Source: Myroides marinus
GTDB taxonomy: Bacteria > Bacteroidota > Bacteroidia > Flavobacteriales > Flavobacteriaceae
Assembly (NCBI RefSeq): GCF_900109075.1
Contig: NZ_FNYS01000006.1
Coordinates: 33,136 to 97,135 of the forward strand
Length of the DNA stretch: 64,000 nucleotides
Reading direction: 5' to 3'
This document shows positions 42,094 through 53,599 of the stretch, in pieces. Both the position numbers and the translations under genes were made by a program. The notes under the pieces are model-generated. The model was not told where the DNA came from. It searched no databases and saw only the letters and a list, made by a program, of their open reading frames with translations. The first letter of the stretch is position 1, and each line of letters begins with the position of its first letter.

Positions 42094-43557
42094 TTATCTA
42101 TTTAAATCAATCTCTTTAAGAGGGATACGTTTAGTTTTAAACTTAAACTTATGGTATAGGTAAAAGGCTAAGAAGAATGGTATTCCCATATAGGTAATAA
42201 GTATTCCTCGCCAGTCAAATACGCCTTCCATAACTAGTTTAGAGTCTTGACCTATAATTACTAATATACATAAGAATAAAGCGAATAGAGGTCCAAAAGG
42301 GAACCATTTAGCTTTATATATAAGATTGTCTAAGCTCTTGTTTTGAGCGTGGAATGCTCTTCTAAATCTGTAGTGGCTTATAGCAATACCTAACCAAGCT
42401 ATAAACCCAGTAAGACCAGATGCTGCTAGAATAAAGTCCACTGCATTAGGATGTGTAGACTGTACTGCGAAGATTAATAGTACTACAAGACCTGTAGCTA
42501 CTAGTGCTATCATCGGAACTCCTTGTTTGTTTGTTGTTCCAAAGGATTTATGTGCCATTCCGTCTTTTCCCATGGCATATAACATACGTGTAGAAGCGTA
42601 TAATCCAGAGTTACCTGCCGATAAGATAGAAGTAAGGATTACAGCGTTCATTACTGCTGCTGCGAAGGCTAAGTGTGCTTTTTCGAATACTAGGGTAAAA
42701 GGTGATTTAGCTACCTCTGAGATATCTGCTCCTAATAAAGATGGACTTGTATAAGGAATAATCAGTCCGATAACGAATATCGCTAAGATATAGAATACTA
42801 AGATTCTCCAGAATACTTGTTTGATAGCTTTAGGGATATTCTTTTCAGGATTCTCTGATTCTCCTGCTGTAATACCGATTAATTCAGTTCCTTGGAAGGA
42901 GAACCCTGCAATTAAGAATACTCCTAGTACACTTAAGAACTTACCTGAGAATCCGCCTCCTAAGATAGGAGCATCTCCTAATGTAAAGTTTTTAAAACCG
43001 ATATATTCTCCTCCTAATATACCGAAGATAGTTAGTAGTCCTATACCTAAGAAAAGTACTACAGTAACTACTTTTATAATGGCAAACCAGTATTCTGATT
43101 CTCCATAAGCTTTTACAGATAGTGTGTTTAAACCAAATATAACAAGAAAGAATAATAGACTCCATCCCCAGGTAGGTAAGAAACCAAGAGGTTCCCAATA
43201 AGAGATAACTACTGCAGCTATAGATACATCGACAGCAACTGTTATCACCCAGTTAAACCAATAGTTCCAACCAAGAGCAAAACCTAACGATGGATCAACA
43301 AATCGAGCAGCATATGTACTAAAAGAGCCTGATACAGGTAGGTAAGTAGCCATCTCTCCAAGAGAGGTCATAAGGAAGTAAACCATTAGCCCTATCATGG
43401 CATAAGCTAATAAAGCACCACCAGGTCCTGCCTGATGTATAGCTTCTCCACTAGCCATAAATAAACCTGTTCCAATACATCCTCCAATTGCAATCATAGA
43501 AAGGTGTCTAGCCTTTAATCCACGTACTACTTCTGAGTTTTTATTTTGATTTTCCAT
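42094..43557 (-). CDS. amino acid permease, APC superfamily
   Basis: From the ATG at 43557 the product has 487 residues and 12 membrane helices. It opens with RGLKARHLSMIAIGGCIGTGLF, and carries AGPGGALLAYAMIGLMVYFLM, the AGFSFQGTELIGITAGES helix and ENPEKNIPKAIKQV. These are typical of the AAT/lysine-permease branch (LysP-like). It imports one or more amino acids with protons; the substrate is uncertain. The in-frame ATG at 43590 adds 11 residues that overlap the promoter and is rejected. A Crp/Fnr gene lies upstream on the same strand. Confidence 0.9.
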   Translation of the reverse strand: MENQNKNSEVVRGLKARHLSMIAIGGCIGTGLFMASGEAIHQAGPGGALLAYAMIGLMVYFLMTSLGEMATYLPVSGSFSTYAARFVDPSLGFALGWNYWFNWVITVAVDVSIAAVVISYWEPLGFLPTWGWSLLFFLVIFGLNTLSVKAYGESEYWFAIIKVVTVVLFLGIGLLTIFGILGGEYIGFKNFTLGDAPILGGGFSGKFLSVLGVFLIAGFSFQGTELIGITAGESENPEKNIPKAIKQVFWRILVFYILAIFVIGLIIPYTSPSLLGADISEVAKSPFTLVFEKAHLAFAAAVMNAVILTSILSAGNSGLYASTRMLYAMGKDGMAHKSFGTTNKQGVPMIALVATGLVVLLIFAVQSTHPNAVDFILAASGLTGFIAWLGIAISHYRFRRAFHAQNKSLDNLIYKAKWFPFGPLFALFLCILVIIGQDSKLVMEGVFDWRGILITYMGIPFFLAFYLYHKFKFKTKRIPLKEIDLNR

Positions 43558-43572
43558 TGTTATTATTTGTTG

Positions 43573-43606
43573 CAAAAGTATAAAACACATTAGGTAAATT
43601 CTAAAG
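43573..43606 (-). promoter_or_regulatory. promoter of the amino acid permease
   Basis: On the minus strand TACTTTTG (43580-43573) matches TAnnTTTG, and CTTTAG (43606-43601) upstream is close to the -33 box at about 20 bases. The start codon at 43557 would lie about 10 bases after the start of transcription. Confidence 0.5.
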
Positions 43607-43785
43607 AAATCGCCTATTAATTTGAATTAAAGATAACAAAATAACCGAAATATTGTGTCTTGGGTATTATTTTAAGCTAAATAAAATGTAATAATCAGAA
43701 TATAATTTTGTCAAAACTTGGATGAGCAAATATTATTCTACGAAAAACGGATTGCTTCGAATATTATTAGATTGGTAAAAAAGTG

Positions 43786-44355
43786 CTATTTTTTGAGGAA
43801 TTCACTGCGAATTCTGCTCAAACTTACTTGAGTTACTCCTAAAAATGAAGCAATATACTTCAGAGGGACTCTATTTAAAAGGTAAGCATCGCGTTCTAAA
43901 AGGTCTAAATACCTCTCTTTGGCAGATTTGATTTGTCTTAATATAGAACGTTCTTCTGTTTTAAGTAACTCTATTTCTGCAAACTTTCTTCCCCAATTAG
44001 CAATTTCTATATCTGTTGAGTATAACTGTTCTAACTGACTTATTTTAGTATAGTAGAAAGTACTGTCCTCTATTAGATCGATTGTTTCGTAACTAGGTCT
44101 GTTTAAGATATAGTTGTACATCGATAGGGCAGGATCACCATCTTTGCCAAACCAAAAGGTAAGCTCTCTGTCTTCTTGTAAAGCATAAGCTCTTACTAAA
44201 CCACTTTTAATGAAGTAGAAGTAATTCTCGTGCTTCTCATATTCAGATAGAATATAATTCTTAGAGAAAGAGATTTCAGTAAAGACAGCAGTTAGTTTAT
44301 CTTTAGCGGGTTTAGAAAGGGGATATATGCTATCAATGATCTGTTCTATATTCAT
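43786..44355 (-). CDS. Crp/Fnr-family transcriptional regulator
   Basis: The 189-residue product has a cyclic-nucleotide-binding-like sensory fold (KNYILSEYEKHENYFYFIKSGLVRAYAL) and a short helix-turn-helix at the C-terminus (LKYIASFLGVTQVSLSRIRSEF). It lacks the Fnr N-terminal Cys cluster, so it is not an oxygen sensor of the Fnr type. Such small regulators are numerous in Bacteroidota; the ligand is unknown. It is divergent from pyrG. Confidence 0.87.
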   Translation of the reverse strand: MNIEQIIDSIYPLSKPAKDKLTAVFTEISFSKNYILSEYEKHENYFYFIKSGLVRAYALQEDRELTFWFGKDGDPALSMYNYILNRPSYETIDLIEDSTFYYTKISQLEQLYSTDIEIANWGRKFAEIELLKTEERSILRQIKSAKERYLDLLERDAYLLNRVPLKYIASFLGVTQVSLSRIRSEFLKK

Positions 44356-44742
44356 GTAGATGGTTTTTAAGTTAGATTAGTTCATATTGTTTTTTACAAC
44401 TAATGTGCCTTTTTGTATAAGTGAAGATGTTAAACTTCTTATAATACAATTATGCTATCTCTGAAGTTGTATTGATTTGACAAAATAACTAATTCTATTA
44501 AACACTTGTTTGGATTAGGCTTATAATACTTTAGTTTACAAAAGTATATACTAATGAGGTAATATGCTTGTTTTTTTTATAAGGGATTAAAAATTATAGA
44601 GAATTAGTAAGATATAAGGCCTTTATAACCTATAAGTTAGTTTTAGTTGTTTTTTTAGGTAATCTAAAATTAGAAGAATAGCTTGGAAAGTTGTATTTTT
44701 GCCAAGTTTTATTGTTAACAACACAGCTAATACACACACTAA
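44356..44742. other. 387-base region between divergent crp/fnr and pyrG genes
   Basis: No ORF is convincing. It must hold two divergent promoters. On the pyrG side a -7 box lies at 44694-44701 and on the other side nothing is clear. An imperfect inverted repeat, TAATACTTT and AAAGTATATA, lies at about 44524-44549. Confidence 0.5.
44694..44701 (+). promoter_or_regulatory. -7 promoter box of pyrG
   Basis: TATTTTTG matches TAnnTTTG 41 bases before the pyrG start codon. The -33 box is weak. Confidence 0.45.
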
Positions 44743-46356
<1,614 letters not shown>

Positions 46357-46417
46357 TTCTTAGTGTAATTAACGAAAGTTGTTACAACCAAAAATTTGAT
46401 AAACTACAAATTAAGTA

Positions 46418-48325
46418 ATGGAAGGAAAAAAATTAGATCGTAACAGTATTGTCGGCTTTGTTATTATAGCCGGATTGCTAATTTGGATGATGTTGAATAA
46501 TATCAACAAAGAAAAAGAATCAATCTCTAAAGATAAAGAGGTAGCTAAAACAGAAGAGGTTAAGAAAGTAGAAGCAGAGAAGATAGAACAAGCTATCACT
46601 AGTCATGTTGCTACTGACTCAACTCAGAATGTTGCTTTACAGGCTGCTTTAGGACCATTCGCTTACAGTGCAACTTTGCCATCTGCTAAGGGAGGACAAA
46701 CTGAGCTTAAGAGTGAACTTCTTACTTTAGTTGTTGAAAACAAAGGAGGTAGTTTATCAAATGTTATTGTAAATAACAATGCTCGTTTTACTAAGGACTC
46801 TAAGCAATTAGTGGAGCTTATTAAAGATAATAACTCTGACTTTAACTTAGAGTTATATACTAAAGACAATAAAAAATTCAACACAAGAGATTTATACTTC
46901 GAACCAGAATTAACTAAAGAAGGGGAGAACCAAGTATTATCTATGCGTTTAAAAATATCAGCTAATGAGTTTTTAGAGTATAGATATGTGTTGAAACCAA
47001 ATGACTATATGTTAGACTTCTCTATCCGTACACAAGGATTGAGTAAAGTGGTTAATGCTGCTGAGACTCCTGCTTTAAATTGGGATCTTAAAACATATAG
47101 CAACGAGAAGAGTATTACTTACGAAAATCAATACACTCGTGTTTATTACGAACAAGAAGACGGTAAAGATAAAAGTTTAAGCAATACTAGTAAAGACGAT
47201 AATACTGAGGCTAAAGATGTAAATTATGTAGCGTTTAAACAACACTTCTTTACATCAATCTTAATCTCTGACAAAGAGTTTAAAACTGCTAACTTAAAAT
47301 CTGCTAACCTAGTGCAAAACGAGGCAGTAGATACAGTGTTTACAAAGCAGTTTAATGCTAAGATGGCTTTAGCATATACAGGTGGTGAGCTGAACTATGA
47401 TATGAAGATGTTCTTCGGACCAGCTGATTATAAGTTATTAAAATCTTACGATAAAGGATTAGATAAAATCGTTCCTTTAGGATGGGGAATCTTTGGATGG
47501 TTAAACCGTTTCTTATTTATCCCTGTATTTGGAGTATTAAGTTCTTTCTTACCTTACGGTATTGCTATTATAGCATTAACAATATTAGTGAGATTATTAA
47601 TCTCTCCATTGACTTATAAATCATATTTATCTCAAGCTAAGATGAAAGCTATTCGTCCAGAAGTGAATGAGATTAATGAGAAATATAAGAATGATGCAAT
47701 GAAGAAACAACAAGAGACTATGGCTCTGTATTCTAAAGCAGGAGTTAACCCAATGGCGGGTTGTATCCCAGCATTACTACAGATTCCTATTTTCTACTCG
47801 TTGTTCCAGTTCTTCCCATCAGCATTTGATTTAAGACAGAAATCATTCTTATGGGCAGATGACTTATCATCATATGACCAAGTATTAAAATTACCTTTCA
47901 AAATCCCATTCTATGGTGATCACGTGAGTTTATTCCCAATATTGGCTTCTATTGCTATCTTTGTTTATATGAAGATGACCACAGGAGATCAACAAATGGC
48001 AGCTCCAGCTCAAGAAGGTATGCCTGATATGAGTAAGATCATGAAAGTGATGATTTATATCTCTCCATTGATGATGTTATTCTTCTTTAATAACTATGCA
48101 TCAGGATTGAGTTTATACTATTTCGTGTCTAACTCTATTACAATTGGTATTATGTATGTAATCAAAAACCACATTGTAAAAGAAGACAAGATTAAAGCTA
48201 TCATTGAGGACAATAAAACGAAAGATCGTCCAAAAGGAAGATTCCAACGTAAAATGCAAGAAATGATGCAACAAGCTCAAGAGCAACAAAGATTGCAAGA
48301 AGAAAACAAGAAGAAAAATAAATAA
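46418..48325 (+). CDS. yidC: membrane protein insertase YidC
   Basis: The 635-residue protein has an N-terminal membrane anchor (SIVGFVIIAGLLIWMML) and a large periplasmic beta-rich domain at about 70-350. The conserved insertase core follows, with five helices beginning at GWGIFGWLNRFLFIPVF. The cytosolic hairpin with basic residues (KSYLSQAKMKAIRPEVNEIN) and the Q/K-rich C-terminal tail match Bacteroidota YidC. It inserts and folds inner-membrane proteins, alone or with Sec. It ends at a terminator that directly touches the proC start. Confidence 0.97.
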   Translation: MEGKKLDRNSIVGFVIIAGLLIWMMLNNINKEKESISKDKEVAKTEEVKKVEAEKIEQAITSHVATDSTQNVALQAALGPFAYSATLPSAKGGQTELKSELLTLVVENKGGSLSNVIVNNNARFTKDSKQLVELIKDNNSDFNLELYTKDNKKFNTRDLYFEPELTKEGENQVLSMRLKISANEFLEYRYVLKPNDYMLDFSIRTQGLSKVVNAAETPALNWDLKTYSNEKSITYENQYTRVYYEQEDGKDKSLSNTSKDDNTEAKDVNYVAFKQHFFTSILISDKEFKTANLKSANLVQNEAVDTVFTKQFNAKMALAYTGGELNYDMKMFFGPADYKLLKSYDKGLDKIVPLGWGIFGWLNRFLFIPVFGVLSSFLPYGIAIIALTILVRLLISPLTYKSYLSQAKMKAIRPEVNEINEKYKNDAMKKQQETMALYSKAGVNPMAGCIPALLQIPIFYSLFQFFPSAFDLRQKSFLWADDLSSYDQVLKLPFKIPFYGDHVSLFPILASIAIFVYMKMTTGDQQMAAPAQEGMPDMSKIMKVMIYISPLMMLFFFNNYASGLSLYYFVSNSITIGIMYVIKNHIVKEDKIKAIIEDNKTKDRPKGRFQRKMQEMMQQAQEQQRLQEENKKKNK

Positions 48326-48337
48326 TTCTTTATATTT

Positions 48338-48372
48338 AACACCTCTGATCTAATTCAGAGGTGTTTTTTTTT
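48338..48372 (+). terminator. rho-independent terminator abutting the proC start codon
   Basis: AACACCTCTGA (48338-48348) and TCAGAGGTGTT (48355-48365) form an 11-bp stem with a run of nine Ts ending at 48372. The proC ATG is the next base. proC therefore depends on read-through or on a promoter inside this region. Confidence 0.9.
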
Positions 48373-49182
48373 ATGAGAATCGCAATTGTAGGAATGGGAA
48401 ACATGGGCAGTACTTTTGCCAATGGATTTATAAACTCAAGGTTTATTAACCCGACAGATGTATTGATTTATACGCGTTCACAGAGTGCATCGGAGGATAG
48501 CCGAAATGTACACAAGCTATCTTATCGCTATAAGTTAGATAGTGATATTAAGACCTGTGATATTGTAATCGTAGCTGTAAAACCCCAGGACTTTACTACA
48601 CTTGTTAGCGATTTAAGACAGTATGTTCATCAAGAGCAGATCGTAGTTTCTGTGATGGCTGGTATTTCTATAGATAGATTAAAGCAGGATTTAGGTGTAG
48701 ATAAGATTGTGCGTTCTATGCCAAACTTGCCAACGCAAATCGGAAGAGGAATGACTGTATTTACTGCATCTGAAGAATTAGATAGAAAAGAACTGTTTAT
48801 TATTCAAAACTTAATCAATACCACAGGTAAGTCTGTGTATGTGTCTGAAGAGAATAAGATAGATGCAGCTACGGCTGTGTCAGGTAGTGGACCTGCTTAT
48901 GTGTTTTACTTTATGGAGGCTATGATTAAGGCTGCTATCTCTTATGGCTTTGAGCCTTCTCAGGCAGAGTTATTAGTTAAGCAGACTATCTCTGGAGCGC
49001 TTGGATTATATGAAGCTAATTCGCTATCAACACAGGATTGGATAGCTAAGGTATCTTCTAAAGGAGGAACGACAGAACAGGCTATAAAATATTTTAACGA
49101 GCAGGATGTGATGCAGAAATTAATAGAAGGAGTTAATAAGGCTAAAGCACAATCTGAATTCTTAGGAAAACAAATAAAATAG
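48373..49182 (+). CDS. proC: pyrroline-5-carboxylate reductase
   Basis: ProC catalyses the last step of proline synthesis, reducing pyrroline-5-carboxylate with NAD(P)H. The 269-residue product has the N-terminal Rossmann motif IAIVGMGNMGSTFANGF, the VVAVKPQDF segment and the C-terminal SGSGPAYVFYFMEAM and SKGGTTEQA motifs. A frame starting at 48361 lies inside the terminator, so the ATG at 48373 is the start. The T run of the terminator is its only upstream sequence; there is no Shine-Dalgarno. Confidence 0.96.
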   Translation: MRIAIVGMGNMGSTFANGFINSRFINPTDVLIYTRSQSASEDSRNVHKLSYRYKLDSDIKTCDIVIVAVKPQDFTTLVSDLRQYVHQEQIVVSVMAGISIDRLKQDLGVDKIVRSMPNLPTQIGRGMTVFTASEELDRKELFIIQNLINTTGKSVYVSEENKIDAATAVSGSGPAYVFYFMEAMIKAAISYGFEPSQAELLVKQTISGALGLYEANSLSTQDWIAKVSSKGGTTEQAIKYFNEQDVMQKLIEGVNKAKAQSEFLGKQIK

Positions 49183-49245
49183 CATCTTTATAGATTTTGT
49201 CTATGGACAAATCATAATTAAAAGATAAGATAAATTCAAAAACTT

Positions 49246-49281
49246 TTTGTATTGCGGCATTTCTCGTAAATTTGCCGCAAT
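49246..49281 (+). promoter_or_regulatory. mnmA promoter overlapped by a 9-bp inverted repeat
   Basis: TTTG at 49246-49249 and TAAATTTG at 49267-49274 match both Bacteroidota promoter boxes with 17 bases between. The arms ATTGCGGCA (49251-49259) and TGCCGCAAT (49273-49281) form a perfect inverted repeat whose right arm overlaps the -7 box. This is the geometry of a repressor operator. Transcription would start near 49280, about 12 bases before mnmA. Confidence 0.6.
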
Positions 49282-49291
49282 ATTTTTTATT

Positions 49292-50503
49292 ATGAAGAAA
49301 AGAGTAGTAGTAGGTCTTTCTGGAGGTGTAGACTCAAGTGTCGCAGCTTATTTACTGAAAGAACAAGGGTATGAGGTTATTGGGCTCTTCATGAAAAACT
49401 GGCACGATGATTCTGTGACAATTTCTAATGAATGTCCATGGCTAGAAGATAGCAACGATGCATTAATGGTAGCTGAGAAGCTTGGGATTCCATTCCAAAC
49501 AGTTGACCTAAGTGAACAATATAAAGAGAAGATTGTAGATTATATGTTTAAGGAGTATGAGAATGGTCGTACCCCTAATCCAGACGTATTGTGTAATCGC
49601 GAGATTAAGTTTGATGTATTTATGAAAATAGCATTGAGCTTAGGTGCGGATTATGTAGCTACAGGTCACTATTGTCGCAAAGATGAGGAAGTAATCACAA
49701 AAGAAGATGGTACACAAGAAACAGTTTATAAACTGTTGGCTGGTGTAGATCCTAATAAGGATCAGTCTTACTTCTTATGTCAGTTATCTCAAGAGCAATT
49801 GGCTAAAGCGTTATTTCCGGTAGGAGAATTGCTTAAACCAGAGGTGCGTGAGATCGCAGCAAAGATGAACTTAATCACAGCAGATAAGAAAGATTCACAA
49901 GGGTTATGCTTTATAGGTAAAGTAAGACTACCTGAATTCTTACAACAACAGTTGCAAAGAAAAGATGGTCTTATTTATGAAGTGCCTAAGAATTCTCCAA
50001 TCTATGTTAAGTCAGAAGAAACTCCTTCAGATTTAGAGGAAGCTTTACACAGTGAGGCTAAATCTATCGTGTACACACCTGAGATGGGTAAAAAAGTAGG
50101 AGAGCACTTCGGAGCTCACTTCTTTACTATCGGTCAACGAAAAGGGTTAAATGTAGGAGGTACTGCAGAACCATTATTTATCATTGGTACTGATGTAAAA
50201 GAAAATATCATTTACACAGGACAAGGAAGCGATCATCCAGGGCTATTTCACAAGGCTTTATTTGTGAAAGAATCAGAAATTCATTGGATTCGTGAAGACT
50301 TGGCATTGCAAGAAGGCGAAACAATGTCTATATTAGCACGTATAAGATATCGCCAACCGTTGCAAAAAGCAACTTTACACAAGATGAAGGATGGGATGTA
50401 TGTGCGTTTTGACGAACCACAATCAGCTATCACAGAAGGACAATTTGTATCTTGGCATATCGAAGACGAACTAATTGGTTCGGGTGTTATTTCGAAACTA
50501 TAA
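49292..50503 (+). CDS. mnmA: tRNA-specific 2-thiouridylase MnmA
   Basis: MnmA makes 2-thiouridine at the wobble position of tRNA-Lys, -Glu and -Gln, with ATP and sulfur from a relay. The 403-residue protein starts at the ATG at 49292 with PP-loop [15 protein letters not shown]. The catalytic Cys pair lies in [13 protein letters not shown] and [10 protein letters not shown]. It has the C-terminal beta-barrel ([18 protein letters not shown]). The upstream GTG/ATG in the same frame lies in the promoter and is rejected. The NMO gene follows after 15 bases. Confidence 0.96.
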   Translation: MKKRVVVGLSGGVDSSVAAYLLKEQGYEVIGLFMKNWHDDSVTISNECPWLEDSNDALMVAEKLGIPFQTVDLSEQYKEKIVDYMFKEYENGRTPNPDVLCNREIKFDVFMKIALSLGADYVATGHYCRKDEEVITKEDGTQETVYKLLAGVDPNKDQSYFLCQLSQEQLAKALFPVGELLKPEVREIAAKMNLITADKKDSQGLCFIGKVRLPEFLQQQLQRKDGLIYEVPKNSPIYVKSEETPSDLEEALHSEAKSIVYTPEMGKKVGEHFGAHFFTIGQRKGLNVGGTAEPLFIIGTDVKENIIYTGQGSDHPGLFHKALFVKESEIHWIREDLALQEGETMSILARIRYRQPLQKATLHKMKDGMYVRFDEPQSAITEGQFVSWHIEDELIGSGVISKL

Positions 50504-50518
50504 AACAACCAAAATACA

Positions 50519-51460
50519 ATGAAAAATAAGTTAGTAGATCTTTTTAATATCCAGTATCCTATTGTACAGGGAGGAATGATATGGAATAGTGGTTATAAGT
50601 TAGCTAGTGCTGTAAGTAATGCAGGTGGACTAGGGCTTATAGGTGCGGGTTCTATGTATCCTGAAGTATTAAGAGAACACATTCAGAAGTGTAAGAAAGC
50701 AACTGATAAACCATTTGGAGTTAATGTTCCTATGTTATATCCTAATATTGAGGAGATAATGAACATTATCGTTGAAGAAGGGGTGAAGATTGTTTTTACT
50801 TCTGCAGGTAATCCTAAGACTTGGACTCCTTTCTTAAAAGAGCACGGAATAACTGTAGTGCATGTGGTAAGCTCATCTAAGTTTGCCTTAAAAGCACAAG
50901 AGGCTGGAGTGGACGCTGTTGTAGCTGAAGGTTTTGAAGCAGGAGGACACAATGGACGAGAAGAGACTACTACACTTACATTAATCCCGATAGTTCGCGA
51001 GAAGATAAGTATTCCATTAATTGCAGCAGGAGGTATTGCTACAGGGCGAGGTATGCTTGCCGCTATGGTGCTTGGTGCTGATGGAGTACAGATGGGAACG
51101 CGATTTATCGCTTCTGAGGAAAGTTCTGCACACGATAACTTTAAAAACTTATTGTTAGATGTACAAGAAGGAGATACAACGCTTACTTTAAAAGAGCTAG
51201 CTCCTGTACGTTTGATTAAGAATGATTTTTATAGCGGTCTTCAAGATCTTTATGCAAAGAATCCTTCAGTAGATGAATTGAAAGAGTACTTAGGTAGAGG
51301 TCGTGCTAAGAAAGGAATGTTTGAAGGAGATTTAGTAGAAGGAGAACTAGAAGTAGGTCAGATATCAGGATTAATTCACAAAATAGAACCAGTGGCAGAT
51401 ATTGTAAAGAATATCATTACTGAGTTTGAAAACGCAAAGAAAGAAACAGCTCATTTTTAA
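50519..51460 (+). CDS. nitronate monooxygenase family flavoenzyme
   Basis: The 313-residue TIM-barrel flavoprotein has YPIVQGGMIWNSGYKLASAVSNAGGLGLIGAGSM-type N-terminus, of which only the ends are given here: YPIVQGGM and GLGLIGAG. The FMN-binding EAGGHNGREETTT and IPLIAAGGIATGRGMLAAMVLGADG blocks follow. The GHNG context favours nitronate monooxygenase over FabK-type enoyl-ACP reductase, but substrates in bacteria are rarely known. It follows mnmA by 15 bases and ends at a hairpin at 51481. Confidence 0.85.
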   Translation: MKNKLVDLFNIQYPIVQGGMIWNSGYKLASAVSNAGGLGLIGAGSMYPEVLREHIQKCKKATDKPFGVNVPMLYPNIEEIMNIIVEEGVKIVFTSAGNPKTWTPFLKEHGITVVHVVSSSKFALKAQEAGVDAVVAEGFEAGGHNGREETTTLTLIPIVREKISIPLIAAGGIATGRGMLAAMVLGADGVQMGTRFIASEESSAHDNFKNLLLDVQEGDTTLTLKELAPVRLIKNDFYSGLQDLYAKNPSVDELKEYLGRGRAKKGMFEGDLVEGELEVGQISGLIHKIEPVADIVKNIITEFENAKKETAHF

Positions 51461-51480
51461 TGAAGTTTTGAATAAATAGA

Positions 51481-51525
51481 AGTCATACAGTGTTTTTATA
51501 TATTAAAAATATTGTATGACTTTTT
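51481..51525 (+). terminator. rho-independent terminator
   Basis: An 18-bp stem with two G-U pairs (51481-51498 with 51504-51521) and a TATAT loop is followed by TTTTGC. It ends the mnmA-NMO transcript. Confidence 0.8.
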
Positions 51526-51595
51526 GCTATTTATTACTAAAATCATATATTTAAGAGCTAAAAAAAATATTACATAAAAAAATCACAACTGTAGC

Positions 51596-53503
51596 ATGAG
51601 TTATTATAAAATAGAAAATCTAGAACAATATTTTAAACACTATAAAAAATCTGTTAGAGAGCCTCGTAAATTCTGGAGCAAGATAGCTGAAGAAAACTTT
51701 GTCTGGTATCAAGTGTGGGATAAGGTATTTGAGTTTGACATGGAAGAATCAAAATTCCAATGGTTTGTCAATGGTAAGCTAAATATCGTGAAGAACTGTA
51801 TCGATCGCCACTTGGCAAAAAGAGGTGAGAAGGCAGCGATTATATTTGAACCAAATAATCCAGAAGAACAATCAGAGACTATTACATATAATGACTTATA
51901 CAATAGAGTGTGTAAGATGGCTAATGTTCTTAAAGAACAAGGAGTGAAAAAAGGGGATAGAGTATGTATCTATTTACCTATGATTCCTGAATTAGTCGTA
52001 TCTATGTTAGCATGTGCTAGAATAGGAGCAATACACAGTGTTATCTTTGCTGGATTCTCTTCTTCTGCAGTATCTAAACGTATTAATGATGCTGAGTGTA
52101 AATTCGTTATTACATCAGACGGAAGTTATAGAGGAAGTAAGACTATTCCTTTAAAACCAATTATAGATGAGGCATTAGAGTCTTGTCCTGGTGTAGAGAA
52201 AGTACTTTTAGTAAAGAGAACAGGAAGCGATATCGCTTTTAAAGAGGGTAGAGATATTTGGTTAGCGCCTTTATTAGAAGAAGCGTCTAATAATCACGTA
52301 GCACAAGTAATGGATGCAGAGGATCCTTTATTTATTTTATATACTTCTGGATCTACAGGTTCGCCAAAAGGAATGGTGCATACTACTGCTGGATACATGG
52401 TACAGACAGCATATTCATTTAAGAATATCTTTGACTATAAAGAAGAAGATATATTCTGGTGTACTGCAGATTGTGGATGGATTACAGGACATTCATATAT
52501 TGTATATGGTCCACTATTAAACGGAGCTACTACTGTAATGTTTGAAGGAGTTCCTTCTTACCCAACACCTAGTAGATTCTGGGATATTATCGATAAATAT
52601 AAAGTAACACAGTTCTATACAGCACCTACAGCTATTCGTTCATTAATGACTGAAGATTATAGTTATGTGAATTCACATGATTTATCTAGTCTTAGAGTAA
52701 TTGGTTCTGTAGGAGAGCCTATTAATGAGGAAGCTTGGCACTGGTATAATGACCACGTTGGGAAGAAGAGATGCCCTATTGTGGATACATGGTGGCAAAC
52801 AGAAACAGGAAGTATCTTAGTTTCTCCACTTCCATTTATTACTCCAACTAAACCTACTTATGCTACGTTGCCATTACCAGGAATACAAGCTGTATTAATG
52901 GATGAGAAACGCAATGAGATAGAAGATAATCAAGTGGATGGATCACTTTGTATTAAGTTCCCTTGGCCTTCTATGGCACGTACTATCTGGGGAGATCACG
53001 AGAGATATAAAGAAACGTACTTCAGTAAATTCCCTGGGAAATACTTTACAGGAGATGGAGCATTAAGAGATGAAGTAGGTTACTACAGAATCACAGGACG
53101 TGCTGATGATGTTGTTATAGTGTCTGGTCATAACTTGGGTACTGCACCTATTGAGGATGCTATTAATGAGCACCCAGCTGTGGCAGAAAGTGCTGTGGTA
53201 GGATATAAACACGATATCAAAGGAAATGCACTTTACGGATTTATCACTCTTAAAATGGAAGGAGAATACCGTGATAGAGAGAACTTGAAGAAAGAGATTA
53301 ACAATCAAATAGCTAGTCATATCGGACCTATTGCTAAACTAGATAAAATACAGTTTGTAGATAGTTTACCGAAGACTCGTTCAGGTAAGATTATGAGAAG
53401 AATATTGCGTTCTATCTCTAATGGAGAGACTAAAGAGTTTGGAGATGTTTCAACTCTTATCAACCCAGAGGTAATTGAAGCAATTATTGAAAACAAAATA
53501 TAA
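51596..53503 (+). CDS. acs: acetyl-CoA synthetase (AMP-forming)
   Basis: Acs activates acetate to acetyl-CoA through acetyl-AMP. The 635-residue protein has the AMP-binding signature YTSGSTGSPKGMVHTT, the motif WWQTETGSI, the hinge region YFTGDGALRDEVGYYRITGRADDVV (ends given: YFTGDGA and GRADDVV), and the C-terminal PKTRSGKIMRR with the regulatory acetylation lysine. Length is normal. It is transcribed alone and ends at a terminator at 53511. Confidence 0.97.
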   Translation: MSYYKIENLEQYFKHYKKSVREPRKFWSKIAEENFVWYQVWDKVFEFDMEESKFQWFVNGKLNIVKNCIDRHLAKRGEKAAIIFEPNNPEEQSETITYNDLYNRVCKMANVLKEQGVKKGDRVCIYLPMIPELVVSMLACARIGAIHSVIFAGFSSSAVSKRINDAECKFVITSDGSYRGSKTIPLKPIIDEALESCPGVEKVLLVKRTGSDIAFKEGRDIWLAPLLEEASNNHVAQVMDAEDPLFILYTSGSTGSPKGMVHTTAGYMVQTAYSFKNIFDYKEEDIFWCTADCGWITGHSYIVYGPLLNGATTVMFEGVPSYPTPSRFWDIIDKYKVTQFYTAPTAIRSLMTEDYSYVNSHDLSSLRVIGSVGEPINEEAWHWYNDHVGKKRCPIVDTWWQTETGSILVSPLPFITPTKPTYATLPLPGIQAVLMDEKRNEIEDNQVDGSLCIKFPWPSMARTIWGDHERYKETYFSKFPGKYFTGDGALRDEVGYYRITGRADDVVIVSGHNLGTAPIEDAINEHPAVAESAVVGYKHDIKGNALYGFITLKMEGEYRDRENLKKEINNQIASHIGPIAKLDKIQFVDSLPKTRSGKIMRRILRSISNGETKEFGDVSTLINPEVIEAIIENKI

Positions 53504-53510
53504 GACAAAT

Positions 53511-53547
53511 AAAAAGTCCTTAATTGTGAGATTAAGGACTTTTTTTA
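53511..53547. terminator. bidirectional rho-independent terminator
   Basis: AAAAAGTCCTTAAT and ATTAAGGACTTTTTTT pair around TGTGAG. It ends acs and could also stop transcription from the convergent hemN side. Confidence 0.93.
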
Positions 53548-53599
53548 TACTATCGTCTACTTGAGAGTAAACAATAAACAAATGACAATTCGTAAGTAA

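Noticed and set aside
43725..43770. Direct AATATTATT repeats downstream of the Crp/Fnr gene as regulator sites
   Set aside because: Nine A/T bases occurring twice in a very AT-rich gap are not significant.
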